Assembly: GCF_902833055.1 (NCBI RefSeq)
Contig: NZ_CADFEJ010000011.1
Coordinates: 62,001-126,000 of the forward strand
Length of the DNA stretch: 64,000 bases
Origin: Burkholderia territorii
Lineage (GTDB): Bacteria > Pseudomonadota > Gammaproteobacteria > Burkholderiales > Burkholderiaceae
Direction: 5' to 3'
Shown here piece after piece: positions 46,537 through 56,809 of the stretch (the first letter of the stretch is position 1; each line of letters opens with the position of its first letter). Below the pieces are notes generated by a model that was given only the letters and a program-made list of their open reading frames with translations, searched no databases and was not told where the DNA came from. Both the position numbers and the translations under genes were made by a program.

Positions 46537-47529
46537 TCAGCGCAGGCCGAACGAGGCGCCGCCTGCGGTCAGCGCCTTCATCGCGGCACCGCCGACCGCC
46601 GCGCCGAACTTGCGCGCAACGCGATTCGTCAGGCTTTCCTTCACCGTGTAGTCGACGAGATCCGGCGCCTTCAGCACGTCGCGGGCAACCGTGTCGGTCG
46701 TGCCATAGCCGTCGGCGAGCCCGAGTTCGACGCTCTTCTCGCCCGTCCAGAACAGGCCCGAGAACATGTCGGGCGTCTCGTGCAGCCGCTTGCCGCGGCC
46801 ATCCTTCACCGCCTTGATGAACTGCGCATGAACCTGGTCGAGCAGCGCCTGCGCATGGGCATCCATCTTCGGCGTCTCGGGCGAGAACGGGTCGTAGAAG
46901 CCCTTGTTTTCGCCCGACGTGTGCAGGCGGCGATCGATGCCCAGCTTGCCCATCAGGCCCGTGAAGCCGAACCCGTCCATCAGCACGCCGATCGAGCCGA
47001 CGATACTCGCCTTGTCGACGAAGATCTTGTCGGCGGCGGACGCAATGTAATAGCCGCCCGATGCGCACATGTCCGTTACGACGACGTATAACGGCTTGTC
47101 CGGATACTTCTTGCGCAGCCGGCGGATCTCGTCATAGACCATTCCCGCCTGCACCGGGCTGCCGCCCGGGCTGTTGATCCGCAGCACGACGCCGGCCGTG
47201 CCGCTGTCGTCGAAAGCGGCGTCCAGCGCCGTATTGATGTCGTCGGCGTTCGCGTTGGTGCCCGCCGCGATCTCGCCGTCGATCGTCACCAGCGCCGTAT
47301 GGCGCCCGCTCGACGCGAATTTCGAGTCGCTCGAGAAATCGATCAGCGCGAACGCGAGCAGCACGAATACGCCGAGGAACGCAAAGCGGAAGAAGATCTT
47401 CCACCGTCGCGCGGCGCGCTGTTCCTTGACGGCCGCCAGCGCGATCCGCTCGAGCGCTGCACGCTCCCAGTTCGGTTCGCGGCTGTCGGGACGGGACGAG
47501 GAATCGGGGATGTTCGGTTGGTCGGCCAT
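46537..47529 (-). CDS. sppA: Signal peptide peptidase SppA (S49 family)
   Basis: A 330-residue membrane-bound serine protease of the short SppA (36K) type that degrades cleaved signal peptides. One membrane span is at about residues 46-66. The nucleophile serine lies in VTDMCASGGYYIASAADKI near residue 160 and the catalytic lysine in VGSIGVLMDGFGFTGLMGKLGI-downstream region near 210-215. The LRINSPGGSPVQAGMVYDEIRRLR segment is the family signature. It is the last gene of the rluC-HAD-Rieske-sppA operon, 12 bases after the Rieske gene. Confidence 0.93.
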   Translation of the reverse strand: MADQPNIPDSSSRPDSREPNWERAALERIALAAVKEQRAARRWKIFFRFAFLGVFVLLAFALIDFSSDSKFASSGRHTALVTIDGEIAAGTNANADDINTALDAAFDDSGTAGVVLRINSPGGSPVQAGMVYDEIRRLRKKYPDKPLYVVVTDMCASGGYYIASAADKIFVDKASIVGSIGVLMDGFGFTGLMGKLGIDRRLHTSGENKGFYDPFSPETPKMDAHAQALLDQVHAQFIKAVKDGRGKRLHETPDMFSGLFWTGEKSVELGLADGYGTTDTVARDVLKAPDLVDYTVKESLTNRVARKFGAAVGGAAMKALTAGGASFGLR

Positions 47530-47541
47530 GCAGTAATGTCT

Positions 47542-47952
47542 TCAGTCGGTCGTGGCGGAAGGGGGCGCAGCGGCAGGCCCCAGGTCGGCATCCGGTACCC
47601 AGAATACCGCACGCCCGTCCGGCGTGTCGCGCTCGTCGACCTCGACCGGCCGCAGGCGGCCGCCGCGGCACGGGCCGCCGACACACTTTCCGGTATCAGG
47701 CGCGTAGATCGCGCCGTGCGTCGCGCACATCAGGTACAGGCCCGACGACTCGAAGAACTGCCCTTCTGCCCAGTCGAGCTCCATCGGCACGTGCGCGCAG
47801 CGGTTCAGGTAACCGTACGCACGACCCTCGTAGCGCACGAAGAACACGACCGCCTGCTCGCCGCGCAACGACGCGTCGACACGCACGCCGGCGCCGCCGT
47901 CGGCCAGCGCGTCCGATGCGCACACACGCACCGCTTCCCGCGCCGTGCTCAT
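47542..47952 (-). CDS. Rieske [2Fe-2S] domain protein
   Basis: A 136-residue single-domain ferredoxin-like Rieske protein. The cluster ligands are in two boxes: CAHVPMELDW (Cys-x-His) near residue 53 and CATHGAIYAPDTGKCVGGPC (Cys-x2-His) near residue 77. Such proteins serve as electron carriers to oxygenases or have unknown roles; no oxygenase gene is near. The ATG at 47952 overlaps the stop of the HAD gene (ATGA). It sits between the HAD phosphatase and sppA. Confidence 0.88.
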   Translation of the reverse strand: MSTAREAVRVCASDALADGGAGVRVDASLRGEQAVVFFVRYEGRAYGYLNRCAHVPMELDWAEGQFFESSGLYLMCATHGAIYAPDTGKCVGGPCRGGRLRPVEVDERDTPDGRAVFWVPDADLGPAAAPPSATTD

Positions 47953-48608
47953 GCGTGCTCCCGCAGCCACGCCGCCAGCGCGCCGACGTCCGGCGCGACG
48001 AAGCGCGGCGTCAGCGCGGCCAGCGCATCGGCCGTGTGCGCGCCGTACGACACGCCGATGCCGGCGGCCCCGGCGCTGGCGGCCATCTGCAGGTCGTGCG
48101 TGGTGTCGCCGATCATCACGGTACGCGCAAGATCCTGCCCCAATTCGCGGGACAGTTCATGCAGCATCGCCGGGTGCGGCTTCGAGAACGTCTCGTCCGC
48201 GCAGCGCGTCGCATCGAACAGGCTCGTCAGCTTCGACTGGTCGAGCACGCGGTTCAGCCCGACCCGGCCCTTGCCGGTCGCGACCGCGAGCAGATAACCC
48301 GTGTCGCGCAATTCCGCGAGCAGTTCGCGCACGCCGGCGAACAGCTCGATGCGCTGATCGTCCAGCAAATAGTGATAGCGGTAGCGTTCGGCAAGCCGCG
48401 AATAATCGGAAGGATCGAGGGTCGGTGCCGTAATCTGCAACGCATCGCGCAGGCCGAGGCCGATCACGTAGCGGGACGCCTCGTCCGACGGCGCGGGCAG
48501 ACCGAGATCGCGGCACGCGGCCTGGATGCTGTGCGCGATGTGCGCAGTCGAATCCATCAGCGTGCCGTCCCAGTCGAAGACGATCAGGTCAAATTGCTGT
48601 CGGGCCAT
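47949..48608 (-). CDS. HAD-family phosphatase (Gph-like)
   Basis: A 219-residue HAD hydrolase with the nucleophile motif IVFDWDGTLMDST near residue 12, the second motif VATGKGRVGLNR near 110, lysine in FSKPHPAML and the acidic motif MIGDTTHDLQMA near 170. It resembles phosphoglycolate phosphatase and pyrophosphatase PpaX types, but the substrate cannot be set from sequence. The ATG at 48608 is five bases after the rluC stop; rluC, this gene, the Rieske gene and sppA form one operon. Confidence 0.88.
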   Translation of the reverse strand: MARQQFDLIVFDWDGTLMDSTAHIAHSIQAACRDLGLPAPSDEASRYVIGLGLRDALQITAPTLDPSDYSRLAERYRYHYLLDDQRIELFAGVRELLAELRDTGYLLAVATGKGRVGLNRVLDQSKLTSLFDATRCADETFSKPHPAMLHELSRELGQDLARTVMIGDTTHDLQMAASAGAAGIGVSYGAHTADALAALTPRFVAPDVGALAAWLREHA

Positions 48609-48613
48609 GCGAG

Positions 48614-49618
48614 TCAGGCGGTATCGCGCAGAGCGCGGAGTTGATCGAGGAAGCGCCGGCATTCGTCCGGCAGCGGCGCGTCGAACTGCAGCGCCTCGCC
48701 GGTCAGCGGATGCGCGAGCTTCAGCCGGTACGCATGCAGGAACATCCGTTTGAGCGACGGCTGTGCGTTCGCGCGCGCCAGCGCCTTGTTCAGTGCGAAG
48801 TCGCCGTACTTGGCGTCGCCGGCGATCGGCAGGCCGAGATGCGCGAGATGCACACGAATCTGATGGGTCCGACCCGTCTTGAGTTCCGCCTCGACCAGCG
48901 CATAGTCCGGCCAGCGCTCGATCAGGTTGAACACCGTATGCGACGGCAGGCCGTCGTCCTGCACGCGCACGCGCCGCTCGCCTTCCGGGGTCGAATACTT
49001 GAACAGCGGCGCCTTCACCGCACGCCGACGCCCCCAGTCGGGCTGCCATTCGCCATGCCCGCACGCGAAGTAGCGCTTGTCCATCCGGTTCTCGCGGATC
49101 TGCTCGTGCAGGCCGACGAGCGCCGAGCGCTTCTTGGCGAGCATCAGGATCCCGGAGGTCTCGCGGTCGAGCCGATGCACGAGTTCGAGGAATTTCGCGC
49201 GCGGACGCGCCTGGCGCATCTGCTCGATCACGCCGAACGCGACACCGCTGCCGCCGTGCACCGCGACGCCGGCCGGCTTGTTGATGACGAGCATCGCATC
49301 GTCTTCGTACAGCACGTCGAACTGCGCGGGCGGCACGACCGGCGTGTCGGCACGCGCGAGATCGGCCGCCGCCACGCGCACGGGCGGCACGCGCACGACG
49401 TCGCCGAACGCGAGGCGATACTGGGCGTCGACCCGACCCTTGTTTACGCGCACTTCCCCGCTGCGCAGGATCCGGTAAATATGGCTTTTGGGCACGCCTT
49501 TACAGACGCGCAACAGGAAGTTGTCGATCCGCTGACCGGCCGAGTTTTCGTCGATCTGGATCATCGATACCTGGCCGCTTGCGACTGAATTCTGGGATAT
49601 TTTGCCTAACTCATTCAT
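48614..49618 (-). CDS. rluC: 23S rRNA pseudouridine synthase (RluC type)
   Basis: A 334-residue enzyme that makes pseudouridines 955, 2504 and 2580 in 23S rRNA if it is true RluC. An S4 domain (QRIDNFLLRVCKGVPKSHIYRILRSGEVRVNKGR) precedes the catalytic domain with the active-site Asp in FLELVHRLDRETSGILMLAKK. The ATG at 49618 has no Shine-Dalgarno; the ATG at 49564 (MIQIDENSAGQ) has AGG six bases upstream and would give 316 residues, so it may be the real start. The gene is divergent from rne, as in E. coli. Confidence 0.93.
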   Translation of the reverse strand: MNELGKISQNSVASGQVSMIQIDENSAGQRIDNFLLRVCKGVPKSHIYRILRSGEVRVNKGRVDAQYRLAFGDVVRVPPVRVAAADLARADTPVVPPAQFDVLYEDDAMLVINKPAGVAVHGGSGVAFGVIEQMRQARPRAKFLELVHRLDRETSGILMLAKKRSALVGLHEQIRENRMDKRYFACGHGEWQPDWGRRRAVKAPLFKYSTPEGERRVRVQDDGLPSHTVFNLIERWPDYALVEAELKTGRTHQIRVHLAHLGLPIAGDAKYGDFALNKALARANAQPSLKRMFLHAYRLKLAHPLTGEALQFDAPLPDECRRFLDQLRALRDTA

Positions 49619-50342
49619 ACTGAATATAATTTTGCCCAGCCTGACGTTGAGGGTGGCCTGACAGGCCGGCCCCGACGGAATCGGGCAAGGCGCAAGCGCA
49701 AACTGCTATTTTACTTGCGCCGGGGGTCCGCTGCTCGCCCCTAATCAAAGAGATGCAGCAAGTTGCACGCACGGCGCCGCCCGTCGGCAAGGATCGCGCC
49801 CACAGGCGGATTCGGTCGGCAAGGCGCCGCGGTAACGGAAAGTTGGTTGAAAAGAATTTGATCGGCAGCCCGGCGGCGTGAAGTACGTCCGCAGGCTGCC
49901 GGTTGCGAAAATTACGGCGTTGCGCCCGATTTGGCCCCGCGAAGCGTGCGGGGCTTGGCGACGTCAAACCAGGGAAGTACACCCCAGGCGGGAAAGTCGG
50001 GCTGGATTCGATACTCCCCGCTGCGGCCCAAGCCGCAGCATCTGCCGCCCGTCGGCGCGCGCGACGCATTGCGCGCGCCCCGTGGCAGTGCCCCGGTCTC
50101 AGGCTTAGCGCGCTTTCGCAGCGTGCGGTGTGTGGACGCCGTGCTTTGAAGCCGTGTTCGCAAGTGCCCTATGGCCGCCGGCCCCGTGTTTCGGGCCCAA
50201 GCGCCTCTTCAGGCAATTCTCCCCGCCATCCTTCCCGCTCCAGCGTGCTCGTGACAACACAACAAGGCGCGGCCTGCCGTCGTTCCCGCCCTCGCGACTG
50301 ACAACCGCGAGGCGCCGGCAGCAGAGCCGCCTGGAGTCGTTC
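49619..50342. other. Long divergent leader region between rluC and rne
   Basis: These 724 bases contain no convincing gene. They must hold both promoters and a long rne 5' leader. Three stable inverted repeats are visible: GGCGCAAG/CTTGCGCC (49689-49721), GCCCCGC/GCGGGGC (49934-49954) and GCTGCGGC/GCCGCAGC (50020-50039). E. coli rne also has a long structured leader through which RNase E controls its own mRNA. Confidence 0.6.
50020..50039 (+). promoter_or_regulatory. Perfect 8-bp hairpin in the rne leader
   Basis: GCTGCGGC and GCCGCAGC pair perfectly around a CCAA loop with no following T-run, about 300 bases before the rne start. It is a candidate recognition structure for RNase E autoregulation. 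Confidence 0.45.
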
Positions 50343-53300
50343 ATGAAACGCATGCTGTTCAATGCGACGCAGCAGGAGGAGCTGCGCGTCGCCATCGTCG
50401 ATGGGCAAAAGCTCATCGACATCGACATCGAAACAGCCGGGCGCGAACAGCGCAAAGGCAATATCTACAAAGGTGTCGTGACCCGCATCGAGCCGTCGCT
50501 CGAAGCGTGCTTCGTCAACTACGGCGAAGACCGCCACGGCTTCCTGCCGTTCAAGGAAGTCGCCCGTCAATACTTCAAGGAAGGCATCGACATGCGCTCC
50601 GCGCGCATCCAGGATGCCCTGCGCGAAGGCCAGGAGCTGATCGTCCAGGTCGAGAAGGAAGAGCGCGGCAACAAGGGCGCCGCCCTCACGACCTTCATCT
50701 CGCTCGCCGGCCGCTACCTCGTGCTGATGCCGAACAACCCGCGCGGCGGCGGCGTGTCGCGCCGGATCGAAGGCGACGAGCGTCAGGAACTGCGCGAAAC
50801 CATGGCGCAGCTGCAGATTCCGGACGGCATGAGCATGATCGCCCGCACCGCGGGCATCGGCCGCAGCGCCGAGGAACTGCAGTGGGACCTGAACTACCTG
50901 CTGCAGCTGTGGCGCGCGATCGAAGCGGCATCGCAAAGCGGCAACGCTGGCCAGCCGATGCTGATCTATCTGGAATCGAGCCTCGTGATCCGCGCGATCC
51001 GGGACTATTTCCAGCCCGATATCGGCGAAATCCTGATCGACACGACCGAGATCTACGATCAGGCCCGTGCGTTCATGGACATCGTGATGCCGGACAACGT
51101 GTCGAAGGTGAAGCGCTACCACGACGACGTGCCGCTCTTCTCGCGCTTCCAGATCGAGCACCAGATCGAGACCGCATATTCCCGCACGGTGCCGCTGCCG
51201 TCGGGCGGCGCGATCGTGATCGACCACACCGAAGCGCTCGTCGCGATCGACGTGAACTCGGCGCGTGCGACCAAGGGCGCGGACATCGAGGAAACGGCGA
51301 CCCGCACGAACCTCGAAGCGGCGGACGAAGTGGCCCGCCAGCTGCGCCTGCGCGACCTCGGCGGCCTGATCGTGATCGACTTCATCGACATGGAGTCGGC
51401 AAAGAGCCAGCGCGAAGTCGAGCAACGCCTGAAGGACGCGCTCAAGCACGACCGTGCGCGCGTGCAGATGGGCAAGATCTCCCGCTTCGGCCTGATGGAA
51501 CTGTCGCGCCAGCGCCTGCGCCCGGCCCTGTCGGAAGGCAGCCACGTGACGTGCCCGCGCTGTAACGGCACCGGCCACATCCGCGATACCGAATCGTCCG
51601 CGCTGCAGGTGCTGCGGATCATTCAGGAAGAAGCAATGAAGGAAAACACCGCGGCGATCCACTGCCAGGTGCCGGTCGAGGTGACCGCCTTCCTGCTCAA
51701 CGAAAAGCGTCAGGAAATCAACAAGATCGAGTCGCGCTTCAAGGTCGGCATCGTGCTGATCCCGAACAAGCACCTCGATACGCCGCACTACAAGCTCGAG
51801 CGCCTGCGCCATGACGACGCGCGCCTCGACGATCCGCGTGCATCCTGGAAGATGGCCGAGGAAGCCGCCCGCGAACTGGAGTCGGAAACCGGCTACAGCA
51901 AGCGTGCGGCGGACGTGAAGCCGAAGCAGGAAGCTGCGGTCAAGGGCATCACGCCCGAGCGTCCGGCACCGAGCCCGGCACCGCAGCGTCCGGTCGAGCC
52001 GGTCGCGGCGCCGGCACCGGTCGCCGCGGCGAGCGGCGGTTTCATTGGCTGGCTGAAGGGTCTGTTCGGCATGTCGCCGGCTCCGGCGCCCGCGCCGGTC
52101 GCACCGGCACCGGCGAAGGAACAGGCCGCCCGCCCGGCGCGCGAGCGGACCGAGAAGACCGAGCAGCGCGGCGGCGATCGCAATCGCAACCGCCGTGGCG
52201 GCGCCCAGCAGGCTCAGGGCGGCCGCGACCAGGTAGCGGCCGGCCGTGGCCAGTCGCAACGCCAGGAACGCGAAGGCAAGGAAGCGCGCGAGCCGCGTGA
52301 ACCGCGCGAGGGTCGCGAACCGCGTGAAGGCCGCGAGCCGCGCGAAAGCCGTGAAGGTCGCGAAGGTCGCGAGGGCCGCGGTCCGCGCGAAGGTCGCGAA
52401 CCGCGTGAGGCCCGCGAGCCGCGTGAACCGCGCCAGAACCGCGAACCGCGCGAACGCACCGAGCAGCCGGAAGCCGTCGAGGCAGCTGGCAGCGGCGAGC
52501 GCCAGGAACGCGGCGAACGTCGCGAGCGCGGCGAGCGCCGCAAGCCGACGCAACACGCGGCAACGCTCGAAACCGTCACCCGTGGCGAGAACCATCCGGA
52601 GGCGGAAACCGCCCAGGCCGCAGCCGTCGCCCTGCCGGGCGCCGATGCAGCAGCCGACGCGGAAGCCGGCGCACGTGACGGCGAGGAACGTCGCCGCCGC
52701 CGCCGCGGTCGCCGTGGCGGCCGCCGCGAGCGCGAGGACGAAGGCGCAGTGGTCGACCACGCCGAGCAAGGCGCGGACGGCGAAGCCGTCGTGCAGGCCG
52801 TGACGACGGAAGCCCCGAGCGCTGCCGAGCCGGTTCATACGGCCGCACCGGTCGCGGTGGCAGCCGGCGCCGCTGCCGGCGCCGCCGTTGCCGAAGCAGC
52901 CGTGGCTGAAGCAACCACACCGGTCGCGGCCGAGCCGCAGCCGGCACCGGTTCGCGTCGAAGCGACGCCGGTCGCGCCGCTCGAGCCCGCCGTCGTCGCA
53001 CCGGCAGCCGAACCGGCACCGGTCGTGCCGGCTGTCGCTCAGGAAGCCGGCCCGGCTCCCGTCGCGGTGTCGCCGACCGATGCGTTCGAAGTGCCGGCCG
53101 CGCCGGCCGTCGTCGAAGCGCCGCAGTCCGCGCCCGTCGAGCAAGCCGCCCCGGCACCGGTCGTCGCAGCCGAAGCGGCTCCGTCCGCCGTCGAACCGGC
53201 TCACGTCGAACCGGCGCGTGTCGAAACTGCGCCGGCCGAGGCCGTTGCCGCACCGGCACCGGCGCCCGTGCAACCGGTCGCGCCGCCCGCTTCGACGAGC

Positions 53301-53480
53301 CTCGATGTCGTGCTGCAACAAGCCGGCCTCGTGTGGGTGAACACCGACGCCGACAAGTTCCGCGCGGCCCAGGAAGCCGCGTCGCGCCTGCCGCGCGCGG
53401 TCCGCGTCCCGCGCGAACGCAAGCCGCTGCCGCCGGTCGACACGACACCGATGCAGCAGGTCGAGACGTCGCGGCATTAA
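50343..53480 (+). CDS. rne: Ribonuclease E
   Basis: A 1045-residue endonuclease that starts mRNA decay and processes rRNA and tRNA precursors. The catalytic half (1 to about 520) begins [24 protein letters not shown], with the S1 domain (about 35-120), the RNase H and DNase I-like parts with acidic residues in [14 protein letters not shown] and VIDFIDMES, and the zinc link CPRCNGTGH. The non-catalytic half has an amphipathic membrane-anchor candidate ([13 protein letters not shown] near residue 565), an Arg/Glu-rich block of REPRE/GRE repeats (about 642-706), then Pro/Ala/Val-rich tail for degradosome partners. The repeats differ from the E. coli arginine-rich region. Confidence 0.97.
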   Translation: MKRMLFNATQQEELRVAIVDGQKLIDIDIETAGREQRKGNIYKGVVTRIEPSLEACFVNYGEDRHGFLPFKEVARQYFKEGIDMRSARIQDALREGQELIVQVEKEERGNKGAALTTFISLAGRYLVLMPNNPRGGGVSRRIEGDERQELRETMAQLQIPDGMSMIARTAGIGRSAEELQWDLNYLLQLWRAIEAASQSGNAGQPMLIYLESSLVIRAIRDYFQPDIGEILIDTTEIYDQARAFMDIVMPDNVSKVKRYHDDVPLFSRFQIEHQIETAYSRTVPLPSGGAIVIDHTEALVAIDVNSARATKGADIEETATRTNLEAADEVARQLRLRDLGGLIVIDFIDMESAKSQREVEQRLKDALKHDRARVQMGKISRFGLMELSRQRLRPALSEGSHVTCPRCNGTGHIRDTESSALQVLRIIQEEAMKENTAAIHCQVPVEVTAFLLNEKRQEINKIESRFKVGIVLIPNKHLDTPHYKLERLRHDDARLDDPRASWKMAEEAARELESETGYSKRAADVKPKQEAAVKGITPERPAPSPAPQRPVEPVAAPAPVAAASGGFIGWLKGLFGMSPAPAPAPVAPAPAKEQAARPARERTEKTEQRGGDRNRNRRGGAQQAQGGRDQVAAGRGQSQRQEREGKEAREPREPREGREPREGREPRESREGREGREGRGPREGREPREAREPREPRQNREPRERTEQPEAVEAAGSGERQERGERRERGERRKPTQHAATLETVTRGENHPEAETAQAAAVALPGADAAADAEAGARDGEERRRRRRGRRGGRREREDEGAVVDHAEQGADGEAVVQAVTTEAPSAAEPVHTAAPVAVAAGAAAGAAVAEAAVAEATTPVAAEPQPAPVRVEATPVAPLEPAVVAPAAEPAPVVPAVAQEAGPAPVAVSPTDAFEVPAAPAVVEAPQSAPVEQAAPAPVVAAEAAPSAVEPAHVEPARVETAPAEAVAAPAPAPVQPVAPPASTSLDVVLQQAGLVWVNTDADKFRAAQEAASRLPRAVRVPRERKPLPPVDTTPMQQVETSRH
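52264..52462 (+). repeat. Degenerate tandem repeat encoding REPREGRE units
   Basis: Within rne a run of short imperfect repeats of about nine to twelve bases (variants of cgcgaaccgcgtgaag) encodes alternating Arg, Glu, Pro and Gly. It covers roughly residues 642-706. Such sequence is prone to length change by slippage. Confidence 0.75.
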
Positions 53481-53499
53481 GCGGCGGATCGCCCGACCA

Positions 53500-53528
53500 G
53501 GAAAAGCCCGCCTCCGGCGGGCTTTTCC
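53500..53528 (+). terminator. Intrinsic terminator of rne
   Basis: A 13-bp stem (GGAAAAGCCCGCC with its complement) and three-base loop immediately after rne; T-tract included in the distal arm. Confidence 0.88.
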
Positions 53529-53611
53529 ATTTCCGCGCTGCGGGTTTCCGCCCACCGGCCCGGCCAGCCGCTTGCGGCTAAAATAAAAGCTTGGCTCGCA
53601 CTTCTTTGAAC

Positions 53612-54724
53612 ATGTCCCGACGCATCATTCCTCTCGCCGACGTCAGCGGGATGCCGGATATCTCCGGTGTCGCGCATCTCCCCGACGGCGCCTTGGCCGA
53701 CAGGTTCGCCAGGCCGTTGCGCGACCTGCGCATCTCGGTGACGGACCGCTGCAACTTCCGCTGCGTGTATTGCATGCCGCGAGACGTGTTCGACAAGAAT
53801 TACCCGTTCCTGCCGCACAGCGCGCTGCTCACGCACGAGGAGATCGAGCGCGTGGCGCGGCTGTTCGTCGCCCACGGCGTCGAAAAGATCCGGATCACCG
53901 GCGGCGAACCGCTACTGCGCAAGAACCTCGAATTCCTGATCGAGCGCCTCGCACGCCTGACGACCCATGACGGCCGCCCGCTCGACCTGACGCTGACCAC
54001 CAATGGCTCGCTGCTCGCGCGCAAGGCGCGCGCACTGAAGGACGCCGGCCTCACGCGCGTGACGGTGAGCCTCGACGCGCTCGACGATACGCTGTTCAAG
54101 CGCATGAACGATGCCGACTTCGCGAGCGCCGACGTGCTCGACGGCATCTTCGCCGCGCAGGCCGCGGGGCTCGCGCCGGTCAAGGTCAACATGGTCGTGA
54201 AGCGCGGCACCAACGATGGCGAAATCCTGCCGATGGCCGAGCGCTTCCGCGGCACCGGCGTGATCCTGCGTTTCATCGAATACATGGACGTCGGCACGTC
54301 GAACGGCTGGAACATGACCGAAGTGCTGCCGTCCGCGGACGTCGTCGCACGCATCGCCGAACGGTTCCCGCTCGTGCCGCTCGAGCCGCACACGGCGGCG
54401 GAAACCGCGCAGCGCTGGGGCTATGCGGACGGCAGCGGCGAAATCGGCGTGATCTCGAGCGTCACACAGGCATTCTGCGGCGACTGCACGCGCGCGCGGT
54501 TGTCGACCGAAGGCAAGCTGTACCTGTGCCTGTTCGCGTCGACCGGCCATGACCTGCGCGCCCTGGTGCGCGGCGGCGCGAGCGATGCGGAAATCGCGAC
54601 CGCGATCGCCCGGATCTGGCAGGCCCGCACCGACCGCTATTCGCAGCTGCGCGGCAGTGCGTCCGCCGACGCGGCGCCCAACGGTGCCGGTAAGCGCGTC
54701 GAAATGTCGTACATCGGCGGCTGA
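53612..54724 (+). CDS. moaA: GTP 3',8-cyclase (molybdenum cofactor)
   Basis: A 370-residue radical SAM enzyme that makes the first molybdopterin precursor from GTP with MoaC. The N-terminal cluster motif is CNFRCVYC, the second cluster motif [18 protein letters not shown], and the essential Gly-Gly C-terminus ends SYIGG. The ATG at 53612 is preferred over a TTG at 53591. A TAAAAT hexamer (53579-53584) lies upstream as a possible -10. Followed 29 bases later by mobA. Confidence 0.97.
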   Translation: MSRRIIPLADVSGMPDISGVAHLPDGALADRFARPLRDLRISVTDRCNFRCVYCMPRDVFDKNYPFLPHSALLTHEEIERVARLFVAHGVEKIRITGGEPLLRKNLEFLIERLARLTTHDGRPLDLTLTTNGSLLARKARALKDAGLTRVTVSLDALDDTLFKRMNDADFASADVLDGIFAAQAAGLAPVKVNMVVKRGTNDGEILPMAERFRGTGVILRFIEYMDVGTSNGWNMTEVLPSADVVARIAERFPLVPLEPHTAAETAQRWGYADGSGEIGVISSVTQAFCGDCTRARLSTEGKLYLCLFASTGHDLRALVRGGASDAEIATAIARIWQARTDRYSQLRGSASADAAPNGAGKRVEMSYIGG

Positions 54725-54753
54725 CGCGCGCCCGCCTCCGCCGATTCCCCGTG

Positions 54754-55371
54754 ATGTCCACTTCCGCGTCGCCTTCCGTCACCGGCCTGCTGCTCGCGGG
54801 CGGCCGCGCGACGCGCATGGACGGCGCCGACAAGGGCCTGCAACTGCTCGACGGTACGCCGCTTGCGCTGCACGTGCTGCGCCGGCTTTCGCCGCAGGTC
54901 GACGAGATGCTGATCAGCGCGAATCGCAACGCCGATCGCTATGCCGAGCTCGGTGCGCCGTTCGACGCGCGCATCGTGCCGGACGACACACCCGATTTTC
55001 CCGGCCCGCTCGCCGGTCTGCTTGCCGGCATGCGGGCGGCGCGCGCACCGCTCGTCGCGTGCTCGCCGTGCGATACGCCCTATTTGCCGACCGACCTCGT
55101 CGCGCGGCTGCTCGCGGCACTCGACGCACATCAGGCCGACATCGCGATGGCGGTGACCGTCGACGCGCAACAGGCACGTTCGCCGCAGCCGACGTGCGCG
55201 CTGCTGCGCACGTCGCTCGCCGACGATCTCGCGGCCGGACTCGCGGCCGGCGAGCGCAAGGTGCGTGCGTGGTACGCACGCCACAAGACGGTCGAAGTCG
55301 AGTTTTGCGACGAGCGTGCGTTTTACAATGCCAACTCCTGGCAGGAACTCGCCGCGCTTGCCCGCCGCTGA
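54754..55371 (+). CDS. mobA: Molybdenum cofactor guanylyltransferase
   Basis: A 205-residue nucleotidyltransferase that joins GMP to molybdopterin for bis-MGD cofactors. The nucleotide-binding loop LLLAGGRATRMDGADKGL lies near residue 12, and the metal Asp region CSPCDTPYLP near 105. Start is the ATG at 54754 after a GTG. It lies between moaA and moeA. Confidence 0.94.
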   Translation: MSTSASPSVTGLLLAGGRATRMDGADKGLQLLDGTPLALHVLRRLSPQVDEMLISANRNADRYAELGAPFDARIVPDDTPDFPGPLAGLLAGMRAARAPLVACSPCDTPYLPTDLVARLLAALDAHQADIAMAVTVDAQQARSPQPTCALLRTSLADDLAAGLAAGERKVRAWYARHKTVEVEFCDERAFYNANSWQELAALARR

Positions 55372-55476
55372 CGGCGCCGGCATCCGTTCCCGCCCGCCGC
55401 ATGCGCCTTCGCGCTCCGGCGCCCTGCGCGCGCCACCGGCCACGAACCCGATACGCCTTGCGGCGCAGTCAGACTG

Positions 55477-56772
55477 ATGATCACGCAATCCTCGCCCGCC
55501 TCCCGAACCGCACCCGATTCCGCTGCCCCGTTGTCGCTCGCCGATGCGCAGGCGCTCGCGTGCCGGTTCGCGGTGCCGGTCGCCGCGTGCGACACGGTGA
55601 GGCTGCATGACGCGCTCGACCGCGTGCTGGCAGCCGACGTGATTGCGCCGTTCGACATTCCCGCGTACGACAACTCGGCGATGGACGGCTATGCATTCGA
55701 CGGCAGCGCATACGCGCCCGCATCGGCCGCCGACATCGCGCTGACGGTCGCCGGCACGGCGTTGGCCGGCCATCCGTTCGATGGAGCCGTGGCGCCCGGT
55801 GCATGCATCCGCATCATGACCGGCGCGCCGATGCCGGCCGGATGCGACACGGTCATTGCGCAGGAACACGTGCGCGTCGACGGCGATGTCATCCGCTTCG
55901 CCGCGCGCGACATCACACGCGGCGCAAACTGCCGCCGCGCCGGCGAGGATCTGGCGCGCGGCGCCCGCGCGCTTGCCGCCGGCCGCGTCCTGCGCCCGTC
56001 CGATCTCGGCCTGCTCGCGTCGTTCGGATTGGGCGAAGTCACGGTGCGTCGCCGCGTGCGCGTCGCCGTGTTCTCGACCGGCGACGAACTGCGCGAACCC
56101 GGCGAGCCGCCCGCCCGCGGCACGCTGTACGACAGCAATCGCGCGATGCTGGTCGCGATGCTCGAAAAGCTGCACATCGACGCGCTCGATCTCGGCATCG
56201 TCCGCGACGATCCGGCGGCGCTCGAACGCGCGTTGCGCGATGCCGCCGCCGCTCACGCAGACGCGGTGATCACGTCGGGCGGTGTGTCGGTCGGCGAAGC
56301 CGATTTCACGCGCGACGTGATGGCGCGGCTGGGCGACGTGACCTTCGCGAGTCTCGCGCTGCGCCCCGGCCGGCCGCTCGCGTGCGGCACGCTCGCGCGC
56401 GACGGCGGCGGCGCGGGCCGCGTGCTGTTCTTCGGGCTGCCCGGCAATCCGGTCGCCTCCGCCGTGACGTTCCATGCGATCGTGCGCCCCGCGCTGCTGA
56501 CGCTGGCCGGCGCGCATGTGCCGCCGCCGGCGATGTACACGGCACGCAGCACGCAGGCGCTGAAAAAGCGCCCGGGCCGCACCGAGTACCTGCGCGCGAT
56601 CGCGACGCGCGACGCCGACGGCCAGTGGCTTGTCGCGCCGGCTGGTTCGCAGAGTTCCGCATCGCTGAGCGGCCTCGCGGCCGCCAACTGTTTCATCGTC
56701 CTGGGCCACGATTGCGCGACAGTCGACGCGGGCGCCCCGGTCGACATCCTGCCGCTCGACGGCTCGATCTGA
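55477..56772 (+). CDS. moeA: Molybdopterin molybdenumtransferase
   Basis: A 431-residue enzyme that inserts molybdate into adenylylated molybdopterin. Typical segments are YDNSAMDGYAF near residue 65, RIMTGAPMPAGCDTVI near 110, VFSTGDELREPGEPP near 200, the VITSGGVSVGEADFTRDVM loop near 265 and GLPGNPVASAVTFH near 325. Completes the moaA-mobA-moeA set; moaB/C/D/E are not in the window. Confidence 0.95.
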   Translation: MITQSSPASRTAPDSAAPLSLADAQALACRFAVPVAACDTVRLHDALDRVLAADVIAPFDIPAYDNSAMDGYAFDGSAYAPASAADIALTVAGTALAGHPFDGAVAPGACIRIMTGAPMPAGCDTVIAQEHVRVDGDVIRFAARDITRGANCRRAGEDLARGARALAAGRVLRPSDLGLLASFGLGEVTVRRRVRVAVFSTGDELREPGEPPARGTLYDSNRAMLVAMLEKLHIDALDLGIVRDDPAALERALRDAAAAHADAVITSGGVSVGEADFTRDVMARLGDVTFASLALRPGRPLACGTLARDGGGAGRVLFFGLPGNPVASAVTFHAIVRPALLTLAGAHVPPPAMYTARSTQALKKRPGRTEYLRAIATRDADGQWLVAPAGSQSSASLSGLAAANCFIVLGHDCATVDAGAPVDILPLDGSI

Positions 56773-56809
56773 ATTCCAATCGGTATATCTCTACGGGGGC
56801 AATCCGCAC

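Noticed and set aside
50169-53555. A 1128-residue open frame antisense to rne
   Set aside because: It mirrors the codon structure of rne in a GC-rich genome, has no recognisable domain and consists of Arg/Asp/His-rich low-complexity sequence. The same applies to long frames opposite moaA-moeA (54637-56709), opposite the antiporter (59614-61800) and opposite lutC-pncB.
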